Of a stretch of DNA of 19,514 nt, positions 1-7,377 are shown in pieces. The stretch spans positions 1 to 19,514 of the forward strand of contig SFNX01000027.1 in assembly GCA_004552595.1 (NCBI GenBank), read 5' to 3'. Position 1 is the first letter of the stretch, and each line of letters starts with the position of its first letter. The notes beneath the pieces are model-generated. The model was given only the letters and a program-made list of their open reading frames with translations. It did not search any database and was not told the origin of the DNA. Made by a program: the position numbers and the translations under genes. Origin of the DNA: Lachnospiraceae bacterium. GTDB taxonomy: Bacteria; Bacillota; Clostridia; Lachnospirales; Lachnospiraceae.

Positions 1-1
1 A

Positions 2-1363
2 TTAGCTGTTTGCCTGTTTTGTGCCCCTTAAATAATCAATAAACTGACTTGCACTTCTGCCTGATAATCCGCCGTTTCTTACTTCCCATTTATTCGCCAT
101 AAGAAGAAGCTCATCTTCTTCTAAATTAATATCAAATCTCTTCGCAAGCTCTTTTACAATCTCATTAAATTCCTTCTTTTCAGGTGATGGATAGTAAATT
201 GTAACACCAAATCTTGAAGCTAAGGACAACTTTTCCTGCTTAGTATCAAAGCTGTGAAGGTCTTCGTTGTAATCATCTCTGTCATTAAAGCTTTCTTTAA
301 TTAAGTGGCGTCTGTTACTTGTAGCATAAATAAGCACATTCTCAGGCTTTTTCTCAAGTCCGCCCTCAATTACTGCCTTTAAATACTTATATTCAACTTC
401 AAATTCTTCAAATGAGAGGTCATCCATATAGATGATAAATCTGTAATTTCTGTTTTTAATCTGAGAAATGATATCCTCTATGTCTTTAAACTGGTGCTTA
501 TATATTTCGATAATTCTTAAGCCCTGATCGTAATATTTATTAAGAAGCGCCTTTATCGAGCTGCTCTTTCCTGTTCCTGCTTCTCCAAATAAAAGGCAGT
601 TGTTGCATGGTCTCTTATTTATAAACGCTTCAGTATTATCAATTAGCTGCTTCTTCTGTGCTTCATAGCCAATTAAGTCATCAAAATCGACATGTGCGAT
701 ATTTGTAATAGGGAGAATTTTAACGTCAGTCTTATTATCAAGATTTACGTCTGCCATTTTGTCTTTAGCAATATAACCTGTATTGTCTCTGTGTTCAGTT
801 CTGAATGCTTTATGTAAACCAAATTTGCCAACACCATAATCTTTATAAAACTCAGTTACCTTATCCTTTATTTCATAAGCATCCTTTGCGGCTGATAACT
901 TAAGCGACAGATCAACAATTCTGTCACGGATTCTCTTATTAAAGAATCTGCCCTCATCATTACCGCCGTCATAATTAAGCAGATACTCAGTATTATTAAC
1001 GCCTGCCTTTGAAAAAAGCGCACATAAGTCAATATCAAAAAGAGTCTTAAATATTTCAAAATCATGGAGCGCAATATCGTTGATGCTTCCCTTTACGCTG
1101 CCTCTTATTTCACATGCCATTGAGTATGGGTTTTCATTGTTGACAAGAAGAAATGTCAGATAGTTATGCCATAAATTACCATTATATCCGTGTGAAAACT
1201 GAAGTCTTGTAAGAGAATTAACAATAGACGAAATAAGCTTTTTAATTTCATCCTCTGACAAGGCTTGCTGTTCTGTATTAATAGCATCATAAACCTTTAA
1301 TACATTTTTAAGAATTTCTCCGTTTTTAAAATTTTTGTATAAAAACAGATTGTCTGTAATCAT
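2..1363 (-). CDS. DUF815-type AAA+ ATPase
   Basis: A 453-residue protein of the DUF815 family of predicted AAA+ ATPases; cellular role and substrate are not established. A Walker A motif (GEAGTGKSS, about 260-268) and a Walker B strand ending in MDD (about 309-315) flank a typical P-loop core, followed by an ATSNRRH segment (347-353) that probably serves as sensor 1. The N-terminal 215 residues are the less conserved family-specific half. No signal peptide or membrane segment is seen. The start is the ATG at 1363, preceded by GAGAGG at good spacing; the frame stays open to 1618, but that extension lies inside the DUF5050 gene and is rejected. The gene follows the DUF5050 gene by 19 bases, so the two are probably co-transcribed. 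Family assignment is confident, function unknown. Confidence 0.9.
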   Translation of the reverse strand: MITDNLFLYKNFKNGEILKNVLKVYDAINTEQQALSEDEIKKLISSIVNSLTRLQFSHGYNGNLWHNYLTFLLVNNENPYSMACEIRGSVKGSINDIALHDFEIFKTLFDIDLCALFSKAGVNNTEYLLNYDGGNDEGRFFNKRIRDRIVDLSLKLSAAKDAYEIKDKVTEFYKDYGVGKFGLHKAFRTEHRDNTGYIAKDKMADVNLDNKTDVKILPITNIAHVDFDDLIGYEAQKKQLIDNTEAFINKRPCNNCLLFGEAGTGKSSSIKALLNKYYDQGLRIIEIYKHQFKDIEDIISQIKNRNYRFIIYMDDLSFEEFEVEYKYLKAVIEGGLEKKPENVLIYATSNRRHLIKESFNDRDDYNEDLHSFDTKQEKLSLASRFGVTIYYPSPEKKEFNEIVKELAKRFDINLEEDELLLMANKWEVRNGGLSGRSASQFIDYLRGTKQANS

Positions 1364-1382
1364 TAAAATATACCTCTCAATA

Positions 1383-2417
1383 TTATTTTGCTGATACTTC
1401 CGGCTCAAACACTTCTGCATCTCCGCCTGAGGTTGGCACTCTGTAAATCGGGGAGGTTTCTCCAAAGCCGTAGAAATAAGTATATGAAGACGTACAGTTA
1501 ATATTTGTAAAATTGCCCTCCATAACTTCTCTCTCATTTGAGCCATCAGTCTTAATATGGACAATAGCAGGATTTTCCTCTGAATTTCTCTGATAGAAAA
1601 TGTTATCGCCGTATACATTGAAAAGGTCTACCGTACAGTCAGTGATTTTTTCCTTCTCATAATTTGACAGATTCATTCTGTAAATCTTATAGCTGTCATC
1701 TATGTTCATGTAATATACATATCCGCCTTCATATATTACATTGTATACCCTTGCCTCCTGGTCGACTAATTCCATCTGTCCCGATTCAGGATTAAATGCA
1801 CTTAAAAAATAGCCGATGTCTTCATTGTATGTAAGAAATTTTCCGTTTAGCGGAGTTGATACAAAAACCCTTTTGTCAGAAAGTTTAACTTTTTCTTTTG
1901 TATAAGGGTCAGCCTTGTAAAGGCTTAAGCCCTGCTCCTTGTCATACGGCTGATAGTAAAGGTTAGGCCCATATAAAATAAGTGAATTGACTATCGCTTT
2001 ATCAATGTTGTTCATGCCTGATGTTCCATCAAGGTTTGTAGAGCAGACACCGTAAAGTCCGCCAAGACCGAAGACCTGGTTATCAGCGCCCGGTGTCTGA
2101 TAAAAATAGACATTATCGCCGTATACGTTAATAAATTCAACAGGTACATCAGCAATACACTTGACATTTGAGCCGTCCTTATCCATTCTGTAAAGCTTTC
2201 TTGCATCGTATGAATTCGAGAAGAAAATATAGTCATCAGTCTCACAGAAAAGACCGCGATTGTTAATGTTACCCGATGTATTGCCTACTGCATCATCAGG
2301 TATCGGGGCAGGCTTATTCAATATTGAACTGACTATAATTACCGCGATAATGCATATTACTATTAATACAAATATAATTATCCCAAAAGGGAATTTCTTT
2401 TTACTCTTGCTCATCAT
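1383..2417 (-). CDS. Membrane-anchored DUF5050 protein
   Basis: A 344-residue protein with a short basic N-terminus (SKSKKK), one hydrophobic segment (about residues 11-33) and a large region expected outside the cell. That region has repeated blocks of the type YGDNVYF..., LYRMDKDGSN and IYRMNLSNYEK, which resemble the blades of a beta-propeller and fit the DUF5050 family common in Clostridia. No catalytic motif is visible; a surface binding or sensing role would be speculation. Two adjacent ATGs (2417 and 2414) follow the AGGAAGG site; the second has the more usual spacing, so the protein may be one residue shorter. The ATPase gene lies 19 bases downstream. A hairpin at 2443-2462 separates it from folBK upstream. 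Confidence 0.8.
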   Translation of the reverse strand: MMSKSKKKFPFGIIIFVLIVICIIAVIIVSSILNKPAPIPDDAVGNTSGNINNRGLFCETDDYIFFSNSYDARKLYRMDKDGSNVKCIADVPVEFINVYGDNVYFYQTPGADNQVFGLGGLYGVCSTNLDGTSGMNNIDKAIVNSLILYGPNLYYQPYDKEQGLSLYKADPYTKEKVKLSDKRVFVSTPLNGKFLTYNEDIGYFLSAFNPESGQMELVDQEARVYNVIYEGGYVYYMNIDDSYKIYRMNLSNYEKEKITDCTVDLFNVYGDNIFYQRNSEENPAIVHIKTDGSNEREVMEGNFTNINCTSSYTYFYGFGETSPIYRVPTSGGDAEVFEPEVSAK

Positions 2418-2442
2418 TTCCCTTCCTTTTCTTTCATCAACA

Positions 2443-2462
2443 AAACCCGCAAATGCGGGTTT
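2443..2462 (-). terminator. Small hairpin terminator after folBK
   Basis: A perfect 7-bp stem (AACCCGC / GCGGGTT) with a four-base ATTT loop lies just after the folBK stop codon, followed on the minus strand by TTTTGTT. The U-tract is short and interrupted, so termination is probably partial, which would let some transcripts continue into the DUF5050 and ATPase genes. Confidence 0.55.
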
Positions 2463-2467
2463 ATATT

Positions 2468-3295
2468 TTAGTTACTGTTTTGGTTAAGAAGCTCTGTATA
2501 CATTTCTTTAATAGTCTTATTAAATACAGGATGTCTTAAATATGGAGCGATGTCCATCATCGGCTCAAGGACAAATGACCTGTTCTTCATATCCTCATGA
2601 GGGACTACAAGATCTTCACTGTCAATAACAAGGTCATCATAGAAAAGAATGTCTATGTCAATAGGACGTGGACCCCAATGCTCTGTCTTGACTCTTCCTA
2701 ACATCTTCTCGATGTTCTTGCATAAAACAAGTAATTCAAGAGGATCTAAAAGTGTTCTTATCTTAACTACGTTGTTAAGGAATTTATCCTGCTGTTCAAG
2801 GCCATAAGGCTTTGTTTCAATAAGCTCTGTTGCCTTAACTACTTCAATTTTATAATTTTCCTTAAGGTATTTAATTGCCTTATTGATATACTCTTCCCTG
2901 TCACCCATGTTAGAGCCCATACCAAGATATACCGTATGCCATGCTCTTTTAATGGTAACCGCAACTTCCTCGATAGGAAGTCCCACAGGTGCCCAAGGCT
3001 TTTTCACTGTTACTACTATCTCACAAATCGTCGGATATTCAATAAGAATGTCTTCAGCAAGTCTCTGTGCCAAAGTCTCTATAAGTCTGAAATTATGTCC
3101 TTTAATAAATGCATTTATAAAGTGACATACGCTGTCATAGTCTATTGACTTATCAATATCATCCGATAATGAGGCTTTCTTTGTGTCAAAGAAAATACCC
3201 ATATCAATTGCAAATTTCTGTCCAAGAGAATTTCCACCGTCAAATACATTCTGTTTGGAAAAAACTTCCAGATTTTTAATGCTTATACAATCCAT
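2468..3295 (-). CDS. folBK: Dihydroneopterin aldolase / HPPK fusion (FolB-FolK)
   Basis: A 275-residue bifunctional protein for two successive cytosolic steps of folate synthesis. Residues 1-115 form the FolB domain (dihydroneopterin to 6-hydroxymethyl-dihydropterin plus glycolaldehyde); residues 119-275 form the FolK domain (pyrophosphate transfer from ATP to the hydroxymethylpterin). FolK is clear from GMGSNMGDRE (126-134) and the signature WGPRPIDIDIL (207-217). In FolB, Tyr53, Glu73 and the lysine pair 98-99 match the S. aureus residues Tyr54, Glu74 and Lys100, but the usual HG...EEN loop reads QNVFDGGNS, with Gly21 where the active-site Glu22 belongs. FolK is probably active; FolB activity is uncertain. 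The start follows a modest AAGG site. Its neighbour folP makes the enzyme that uses the FolK product. Confidence 0.93.
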   Translation of the reverse strand: MDCISIKNLEVFSKQNVFDGGNSLGQKFAIDMGIFFDTKKASLSDDIDKSIDYDSVCHFINAFIKGHNFRLIETLAQRLAEDILIEYPTICEIVVTVKKPWAPVGLPIEEVAVTIKRAWHTVYLGMGSNMGDREEYINKAIKYLKENYKIEVVKATELIETKPYGLEQQDKFLNNVVKIRTLLDPLELLVLCKNIEKMLGRVKTEHWGPRPIDIDILFYDDLVIDSEDLVVPHEDMKNRSFVLEPMMDIAPYLRHPVFNKTIKEMYTELLNQNSN

Positions 3296-3318
3296 TTTAA
3301 TAACCTTATTAAATAATT

Positions 3319-3341
3319 AATCAGATACTGTCTGTCTGATT
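3319..3341. repeat. Inverted repeat between folP and folBK
   Basis: Arms AATCAGA (3319-3325) and TCTGATT (3335-3341) are perfectly complementary around a 9-base loop. They lie in the 82-base folP-folBK spacer, which is also rich in short TCTG repeats. No U-tract follows on either strand, so this is not a convincing terminator. It could be an mRNA processing or stability hairpin. No clear promoter for folBK was found in the spacer. Confidence 0.35.
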
Positions 3342-3377
3342 GCTGTCTAAATGATTTGTGTCTGACCAATGTATGTA

Positions 3378-4190
3378 TCAATGATTACCTGCATCTTTAA
3401 TGCTCTCAAGCATCTTAATAAGTCTGACATTTTCCTTAACGTCATGAACTCTTACAAATCTTGCGCCCTTTTCAACCGAAACCGCAGTAGTTGCCAAAGT
3501 TCCTTCTAATCTCTCGTCTACAGGGAGCGAAAGTGTATTACCGATAAATGATTTCTTAGATGCTCCGACAAGCACCGGATAACCAAGTGCAACAAAATCA
3601 TCAAGATTTTTCATAACTAAAAGGTTCTGCTCTGTGCTCTTAGCAAATCCGATTCCGGGATCCACGATTATTTTGTCATGTGCTATTCCGTTCTTCTCTG
3701 CCGATTCGCAGATCTTCTTCATTTCGGCAATAACATCTTCTTCGAAATTGTTATATTCACCCTTTGTCTTGTTATGTGTAAGCGTAACCGAAACGTCATA
3801 TCTCTTTATGAGTCTTGCCATCTTCTTATCATACATAAGCCCCCATATGTCATTAACCATATCGGCACCTGCACATATTGCCGCTTCCGCAACAGTGCTT
3901 TTGTATGTGTCAATCGAGACAGCAATATCAAGTCTTGACTTTATCGCTTCAATTGCCGGAACAACTCTTGATATTTCCTCTTCCGCGGAAATCATTGTAT
4001 ATCCGGGTCTTGTAGACTCGCCACCGACATCTATAATTGCGGCTCCCTCCTGCATCATAAGGTTCGCATGCTCTATAACCTTATCCATAGTAACGAATCT
4101 GCCGCCATCCGAAAATGAATCCGGAGTAACGTTCAAAATACCCATTACATGTGTTTTATTGTCAGCTAGCTCATATGCTCCGATTTTCAT
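3378..4190 (-). CDS. folP: Dihydropteroate synthase
   Basis: A 270-residue enzyme that joins p-aminobenzoate to hydroxymethyl-dihydropterin pyrophosphate to form dihydropteroate in the cytosol; it is the sulfonamide target. The family signatures are all present: GILNVTPDSFSDGG (17-30), IDVGGESTRPG (53-63), SIDTYKS (92-98), the NDIWG strand, GIGFAKS (179-185), GASKKSFIG (209-217) and RVHDV (247-251). The length matches the usual 265-285 residues. The start was set at the ATG at 4190: the GTG at 4202 lies inside the GAGGAG ribosome binding site and the GTG at 4199 is too close to it. folP sits between folC and folBK, and a likely promoter just upstream suggests it can be expressed apart from folC. 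Confidence 0.96.
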   Translation of the reverse strand: MKIGAYELADNKTHVMGILNVTPDSFSDGGRFVTMDKVIEHANLMMQEGAAIIDVGGESTRPGYTMISAEEEISRVVPAIEAIKSRLDIAVSIDTYKSTVAEAAICAGADMVNDIWGLMYDKKMARLIKRYDVSVTLTHNKTKGEYNNFEEDVIAEMKKICESAEKNGIAHDKIIVDPGIGFAKSTEQNLLVMKNLDDFVALGYPVLVGASKKSFIGNTLSLPVDERLEGTLATTAVSVEKGARFVRVHDVKENVRLIKMLESIKDAGNH

Positions 4191-4201
4191 ATGTATCACC
4201 A

Positions 4202-4207
4202 CTCCTC
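4202..4207 (-). promoter_or_regulatory. Ribosome binding site fixing the folP start
   Basis: GAGGAG ends 11 bases before the ATG at 4190. It overlaps the upstream in-frame GTG at 4202, which rules that codon out as the start. Confidence 0.7.
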
Positions 4208-4229
4208 AGATTAAACATACTATATAAAC

Positions 4230-4260
4230 ATTATAGCAGATTTATAGTAAAATATGTCGA
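4230..4260 (-). promoter_or_regulatory. Likely sigma-A promoter of folP
   Basis: On the minus strand a consensus TATAAT (4235-4230) is preceded by TGC, giving an extended -10 (TGCTATAAT). TCGACA (4260-4255) lies 19 bases upstream as a possible -35. The predicted transcript start leaves a leader of about 30 bases before the folP ATG. The spacer from folC (4285) to folP shows no terminator. Confidence 0.5.
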
Positions 4261-4284
4261 CAAATCGCATTTAATATTACTTTT

Positions 4285-5652
4285 TTATGATTTAATTCTT
4301 TTTATATAAGTATACGCATCATTAAGCCATGATAAAGAACCAAAAAGGCATATAACCGGTCGGTCATTTCCATACTTCGTAATGTCCTTTGCATATCCTA
4401 ATGATAACTTAATCGCATCCTTTATCGAATCACATTCCATAACATTATCACAGTATTTTGAAAATTCCTTTGAGAGTATCTTTTTATCAAGTGAACGGGC
4501 AGATTTTGTATTTTGAATTACATATACTGCTTTTGCATAAGGTCCTGTTATTTGAGCGATTTTAACGTAGTCTTTATCTTTAAATATTCCTGTAATATAT
4601 ATTTTATCTCTGCCCTCATAGTTAAGATTAAGGCTATCAACAAATTTCTTTGCACCATCAGGATTATGAGCGCCGTCAAGAATTATGTCAACTGAATCAC
4701 CAAGCTCAACTATTTCAAATCTGAAAGCTACCTTTGTTTTTTCAAAGGCAGTTTTAATGTTTTCATCACTCACAGGAAAACCCGACTCAGATAAAACCTT
4801 TAATGCCATATATGCGGTAAGTGCATTTGCAGGCTGGTATGCACCCTTCATGCTAAGTCTTAAATGTGTGTTATCAAGTGAAAGGCTCTTATTCTTTAAA
4901 ATATCAAATTCAAGATGAGAGTCAGTCACCTTAATATTATCAATTAATTCCCTTGATACCTTATATACCTTTGAGCCTTTCTCCTTACACTTATTAATAA
5001 TAATGCTTTCGGGAGAGTCTTCTTCATTGTTAAAGTCTCCTCTATAGCAAATTACCGTAGGTGCACTGTTTTTAATAATTCCCGACTTGATTCGCGCAAT
5101 ATCCTGTAAGCTGTCGCCAAGACTCTCACTGTGGTCAATACTTATTGGCATAAAGATGTGCAAAATCTCCGTTGTAATTACATTTGTCGCATCATCGCGA
5201 CCGCCAAGACCTGTTTCAAGAACGACAATATCACATTTTTCAAGGTAAAAGCACACAAATGCAACTGTAGTCTCAACCTCAAACCTTGTAGGATGCCTGC
5301 CGGTCTTCTCTTCCACTGTAAGGCTTGCATTGCGGGCGATTGAAACTGCCTTTGAGTAAAGAGCTTTATCTATTTTTTTCATGTTGATTTTGAACTGGTC
5401 GATTCCGTCAATTACAGACGGCGAATTATACGAGCCAACCTTGTATCCTGCCTCAATAAGAGCATTGGAAATAAAAGCACAGGCAGAGCCCTTTCCGTTT
5501 GTACCGGTAACATGAATGAATTTAAGGGAATTCTCAACATTTCCGATTTCTTTTGTAAGTGCTTTCATATTATCAAGACCTAAAACACTTCCGAATACGT
5601 CTAATGATTTTATATATTCAACTGCCTGTTCAAAAGACAAATCACTGTTCAT
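4285..5652 (-). CDS. folC: Folylpolyglutamate / dihydrofolate synthase
   Basis: A 455-residue Mur-ligase-fold enzyme that adds glutamate to dihydropteroate and/or folates with ATP, retaining folates in the cytosol. The P-loop GTNGKGS is at 50-56, LETGLGGRDDATN at 145-157 matches the family signature, Lys189 in IARIKSGII matches the usually carbamylated lysine, and DGAHNPDG (326-333) marks the C-terminal glutamate-ligase domain. Length is in the normal range. The ATG at 5652 follows CGGAG at suitable spacing. Whether it makes dihydrofolate as well as polyglutamates cannot be told from the sequence. It is the first gene of the minus-strand folate cluster, divergent from a nitroreductase. No folE lies nearby. 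Confidence 0.94.
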   Translation of the reverse strand: MNSDLSFEQAVEYIKSLDVFGSVLGLDNMKALTKEIGNVENSLKFIHVTGTNGKGSACAFISNALIEAGYKVGSYNSPSVIDGIDQFKINMKKIDKALYSKAVSIARNASLTVEEKTGRHPTRFEVETTVAFVCFYLEKCDIVVLETGLGGRDDATNVITTEILHIFMPISIDHSESLGDSLQDIARIKSGIIKNSAPTVICYRGDFNNEEDSPESIIINKCKEKGSKVYKVSRELIDNIKVTDSHLEFDILKNKSLSLDNTHLRLSMKGAYQPANALTAYMALKVLSESGFPVSDENIKTAFEKTKVAFRFEIVELGDSVDIILDGAHNPDGAKKFVDSLNLNYEGRDKIYITGIFKDKDYVKIAQITGPYAKAVYVIQNTKSARSLDKKILSKEFSKYCDNVMECDSIKDAIKLSLGYAKDITKYGNDRPVICLFGSLSWLNDAYTYIKRIKS

Positions 5653-5692
5653 AACTGCTCCGTAAAATATATTTATTTGACTTAATTTTACC

Positions 5693-5721
5693 TTGAAAAA
5701 AAATATCCGTTACATTATACT
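5693..5721 (+). promoter_or_regulatory. Sigma-A promoter of the nitroreductase gene
   Basis: TTGAAA (5693-5698), a 17-base spacer and TATACT (5716-5721) each differ from the consensus hexamers by one base. Transcription would start near 5728 and give a leader of about 58 bases that contains the palindrome at 5752-5763 and ends in an AAGGAGGG ribosome binding site. Confidence 0.7.
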
Positions 5722-5742
5722 ACATACAGTATAAATTAAAAA
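5714..5742 (-). promoter_or_regulatory. Possible folC promoter, overlapping the divergent one
   Basis: The minus strand carries a consensus TATAAT (5719-5714), 17 bases downstream of a weak -35 (TTTTTA, 5742-5737). It overlaps the -10 box of the plus-strand nitroreductase promoter, so the two polymerases would compete for the same bases. It would give folC a leader of about 55 bases. Confidence 0.4.
5715..5734. repeat. Inverted repeat over both -10 boxes (candidate operator)
   Basis: TTATACT (5715-5721) and AGTATAA (5728-5734) form perfect 7-bp arms around a 6-base spacer. The left arm contains both -10 boxes and the right arm covers the predicted nitroreductase transcription start. The position fits a dimeric repressor site, but the arms are A/T-rich and partly made of promoter sequence, so chance is possible. 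Confidence 0.4.
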
Positions 5743-5751
5743 CCAAATACA

Positions 5752-5763
5752 CACATATATGTG
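5752..5763. repeat. 12-bp palindrome in the nitroreductase leader
   Basis: CACATATATGTG is a perfect palindrome between the predicted transcription start and the ribosome binding site of the nitroreductase gene. It may be a second regulator site; no known operator is recognised. Confidence 0.35.
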
Positions 5764-5785
5764 ATTTATTCTTAAGGAGGGTTAT

Positions 5786-6325
5786 ATGGAAGCTATAGAA
5801 TGCATTAAAGGACGCCGTAGCATACGTGCATATACAAATGAACCTGTTGACAGGGAAGTAATCAATAAAATCGTAGAAGCAGCTTCTTATGCCCCTTCGT
5901 GGAAGCATACACAGACTGCAAGATATACGGTTATTGAGTCTAAGGAATTAAAGGACAAAATTGCATCCGAATGCACACATACATATCCTAACAATGGTGA
6001 AATCATTAAGCAGGCACCTGTTCTTGTAGTTGTAAGCTTCGTCAAAAACAGAAGCGGTTTTGAAAGAGATGGTTCATTCTCTACAAGTAAAGGCGACCGC
6101 TGGGAAATGTTTGATTCAGGTATTGCCACCGAGGCTTTCTGCTTAGCAGCTCACAGCTTCGGACTGGGAACAGTTATTATGGGACTTTTTGATGACACTG
6201 TTAAGGAAGCAATTGAACTTCCTGACAATCAGGATATTTCCTGTATTATCTGTTTAGGACATAAAGCAGAAGATCCGGTTGCACCAAAGAGAAAGGCAGT
6301 CGAGGATTTAGTAATTTATAAATAG
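5786..6325 (+). CDS. Nitroreductase family protein
   Basis: A 179-residue flavoprotein of the nitroreductase fold, expected to bind FMN and use NAD(P)H in the cytosol; the physiological substrate is unknown. The N-terminal RRSIRAY (10-16) is the FMN-phosphate-binding signature, the PSWKHTQTARY segment matches the second flavin-contacting loop, and GLGTVIMGLF is the conserved C-terminal glycine-rich region. The length is typical of the compact single-domain forms. The ATG at 5786 is preceded by a strong AAGGAGGG. It has its own near-consensus promoter, and its stop codon lies inside the left arm of a strong terminator, so it looks mainly monocistronic. It is not obviously linked to folate or pyrimidine synthesis. 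Confidence 0.88.
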   Translation: MEAIECIKGRRSIRAYTNEPVDREVINKIVEAASYAPSWKHTQTARYTVIESKELKDKIASECTHTYPNNGEIIKQAPVLVVVSFVKNRSGFERDGSFSTSKGDRWEMFDSGIATEAFCLAAHSFGLGTVIMGLFDDTVKEAIELPDNQDISCIICLGHKAEDPVAPKRKAVEDLVIYK

Positions 6326-6349
6326 GGGCTATCGCTCCTATTTTTTTTT
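6322..6349 (+). terminator. Rho-independent terminator overlapping the nitroreductase stop
   Basis: An 8-bp stem, ATAGGGGC (6322-6329) with GCTCCTAT (6334-6341), contains one G-U pair and a TATC loop, and is followed by a run of nine T. The TAG stop codon (6323-6325) lies in the left arm. pyrB begins 40 bases after the T-run. Confidence 0.88.
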
Positions 6350-6389
6350 AATATAATTCAACTTTATTACATAATTAAGGAGGAAAAAC

Positions 6390-7304
6390 ATGAGACATCT
6401 AATGTCACCGCTCGACTTTAGCGTTGAAGAACTTGATAAGCTGCTTGATTTGGCAAATGATATTGAAGCCAATCCAAAAAAGTATTCTCACGTCTGTGAC
6501 GAAAAAATTCTTGCAACATGCTTTTATGAGCCAAGCACAAGAACACGTCTTTCGTTCGAATCGGCAATGATGAGACTTGGAGGAAAGGTCTTAGGCTTTG
6601 CATCGGCGGACTCATCTTCTGCTGCTAAAGGCGAAAGCGTTTCCGACACTATAAGAGTTATTTCCTGCTATGCAGACATATGTGCAATGCGACACCCTAA
6701 AGAAGGTGCTCCTATGGTTGCAATGTCAAAATCACGGATACCTATTATTAATGCAGGTGATGGCGGTCATCAGCATCCTACACAGACATTGACGGATTTA
6801 CTTACAATAAAATCTCTTAAAGGTCGCTTAAACAATCTTACGATCGGTCTTTGCGGAGACTTGAAATTCGGACGTACGGTTCACTCATTAATATCCGCAC
6901 TTATTAGATATACGGGAATCAGATTTGTATTCATCTCTCCCGATGAATTAAAAATTCCCGACTACATAAGAGAAGACGTCCTGATTAAAAACAACATCGA
7001 GTTTAAGGAAGTCGTAAAGCTTGATGATGTTATGCCGGAACTTGATTTACTCTATATGACAAGAGTTCAGAGAGAAAGATTCTTCAACGAAGAAGACTAT
7101 GTAAGACTTAAAGATTTCTACATACTCACAAAAGAGAAAATGGCACTTGCAAAAGATGACTGCCTGATACTTCATCCACTTCCACGTGTTAATGAAATCT
7201 CTGTTGAGGTCGATGATGACCCGCGTGCCGCTTACTTTAAACAGGCACAATACGGTGTGTATGTGCGTATGGCACTGATACTGACGCTTCTTGAACTTGC
7301 ATAA
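6390..7304 (+). CDS. pyrB: Aspartate carbamoyltransferase, catalytic chain
   Basis: A 304-residue cytosolic enzyme catalysing the committed pyrimidine step: carbamoyl phosphate plus L-aspartate to N-carbamoyl-aspartate. Carbamoyl-phosphate-binding STRTR (49-53), the mobile-loop lysine in SAAKGES (77-83), HQHPTQ (127-132), TRVQ (224-227) and HPLPRVNEI (262-270) are all intact, and the length is normal. The ATG at 6390 follows AAGGAGG. pyrI lies 73 bases downstream, so the holoenzyme is expected to be the E. coli-like type with catalytic trimers held by regulatory dimers. Only a TATAAT (6352-6357) without a recognisable -35 lies between the preceding terminator and the gene, so its promoter is unclear. 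No PyrR-type binding loop was recognised. Confidence 0.97.
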   Translation: MRHLMSPLDFSVEELDKLLDLANDIEANPKKYSHVCDEKILATCFYEPSTRTRLSFESAMMRLGGKVLGFASADSSSAAKGESVSDTIRVISCYADICAMRHPKEGAPMVAMSKSRIPIINAGDGGHQHPTQTLTDLLTIKSLKGRLNNLTIGLCGDLKFGRTVHSLISALIRYTGIRFVFISPDELKIPDYIREDVLIKNNIEFKEVVKLDDVMPELDLLYMTRVQRERFFNEEDYVRLKDFYILTKEKMALAKDDCLILHPLPRVNEISVEVDDDPRAAYFKQAQYGVYVRMALILTLLELA

Positions 7305-7315
7305 TTTGCATTTAG

Positions 7316-7344
7316 TTGACATTGTATTATTTATGTTATGTTAA
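7316..7344 (+). promoter_or_regulatory. Possible internal promoter before pyrI
   Basis: A perfect TTGACA (7316-7321) lies in the pyrB-pyrI spacer, but the hexamers downstream are poor (TATGTT at 15 bases, TGTTAA at 17). It could give extra pyrI transcription; the -10 weakness makes this tentative. Confidence 0.3.
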
Positions 7345-7377
7345 CCTGAATTTTGTATTTTTACAGAAAGGAAAAAT

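Noticed and set aside
1364..1618. N-terminal extension of the DUF815 ATPase frame
   Set aside because: It lies inside the 3' part of the DUF5050 gene in another frame, is not protein-like, and the ATG at 1363 has its own ribosome binding site.
3634..4227. 197-codon open frame on the plus strand opposite folP
   Set aside because: It is antisense to a clear dihydropteroate synthase; its Ser/Ile-rich composition is what the reverse of this codon usage gives.
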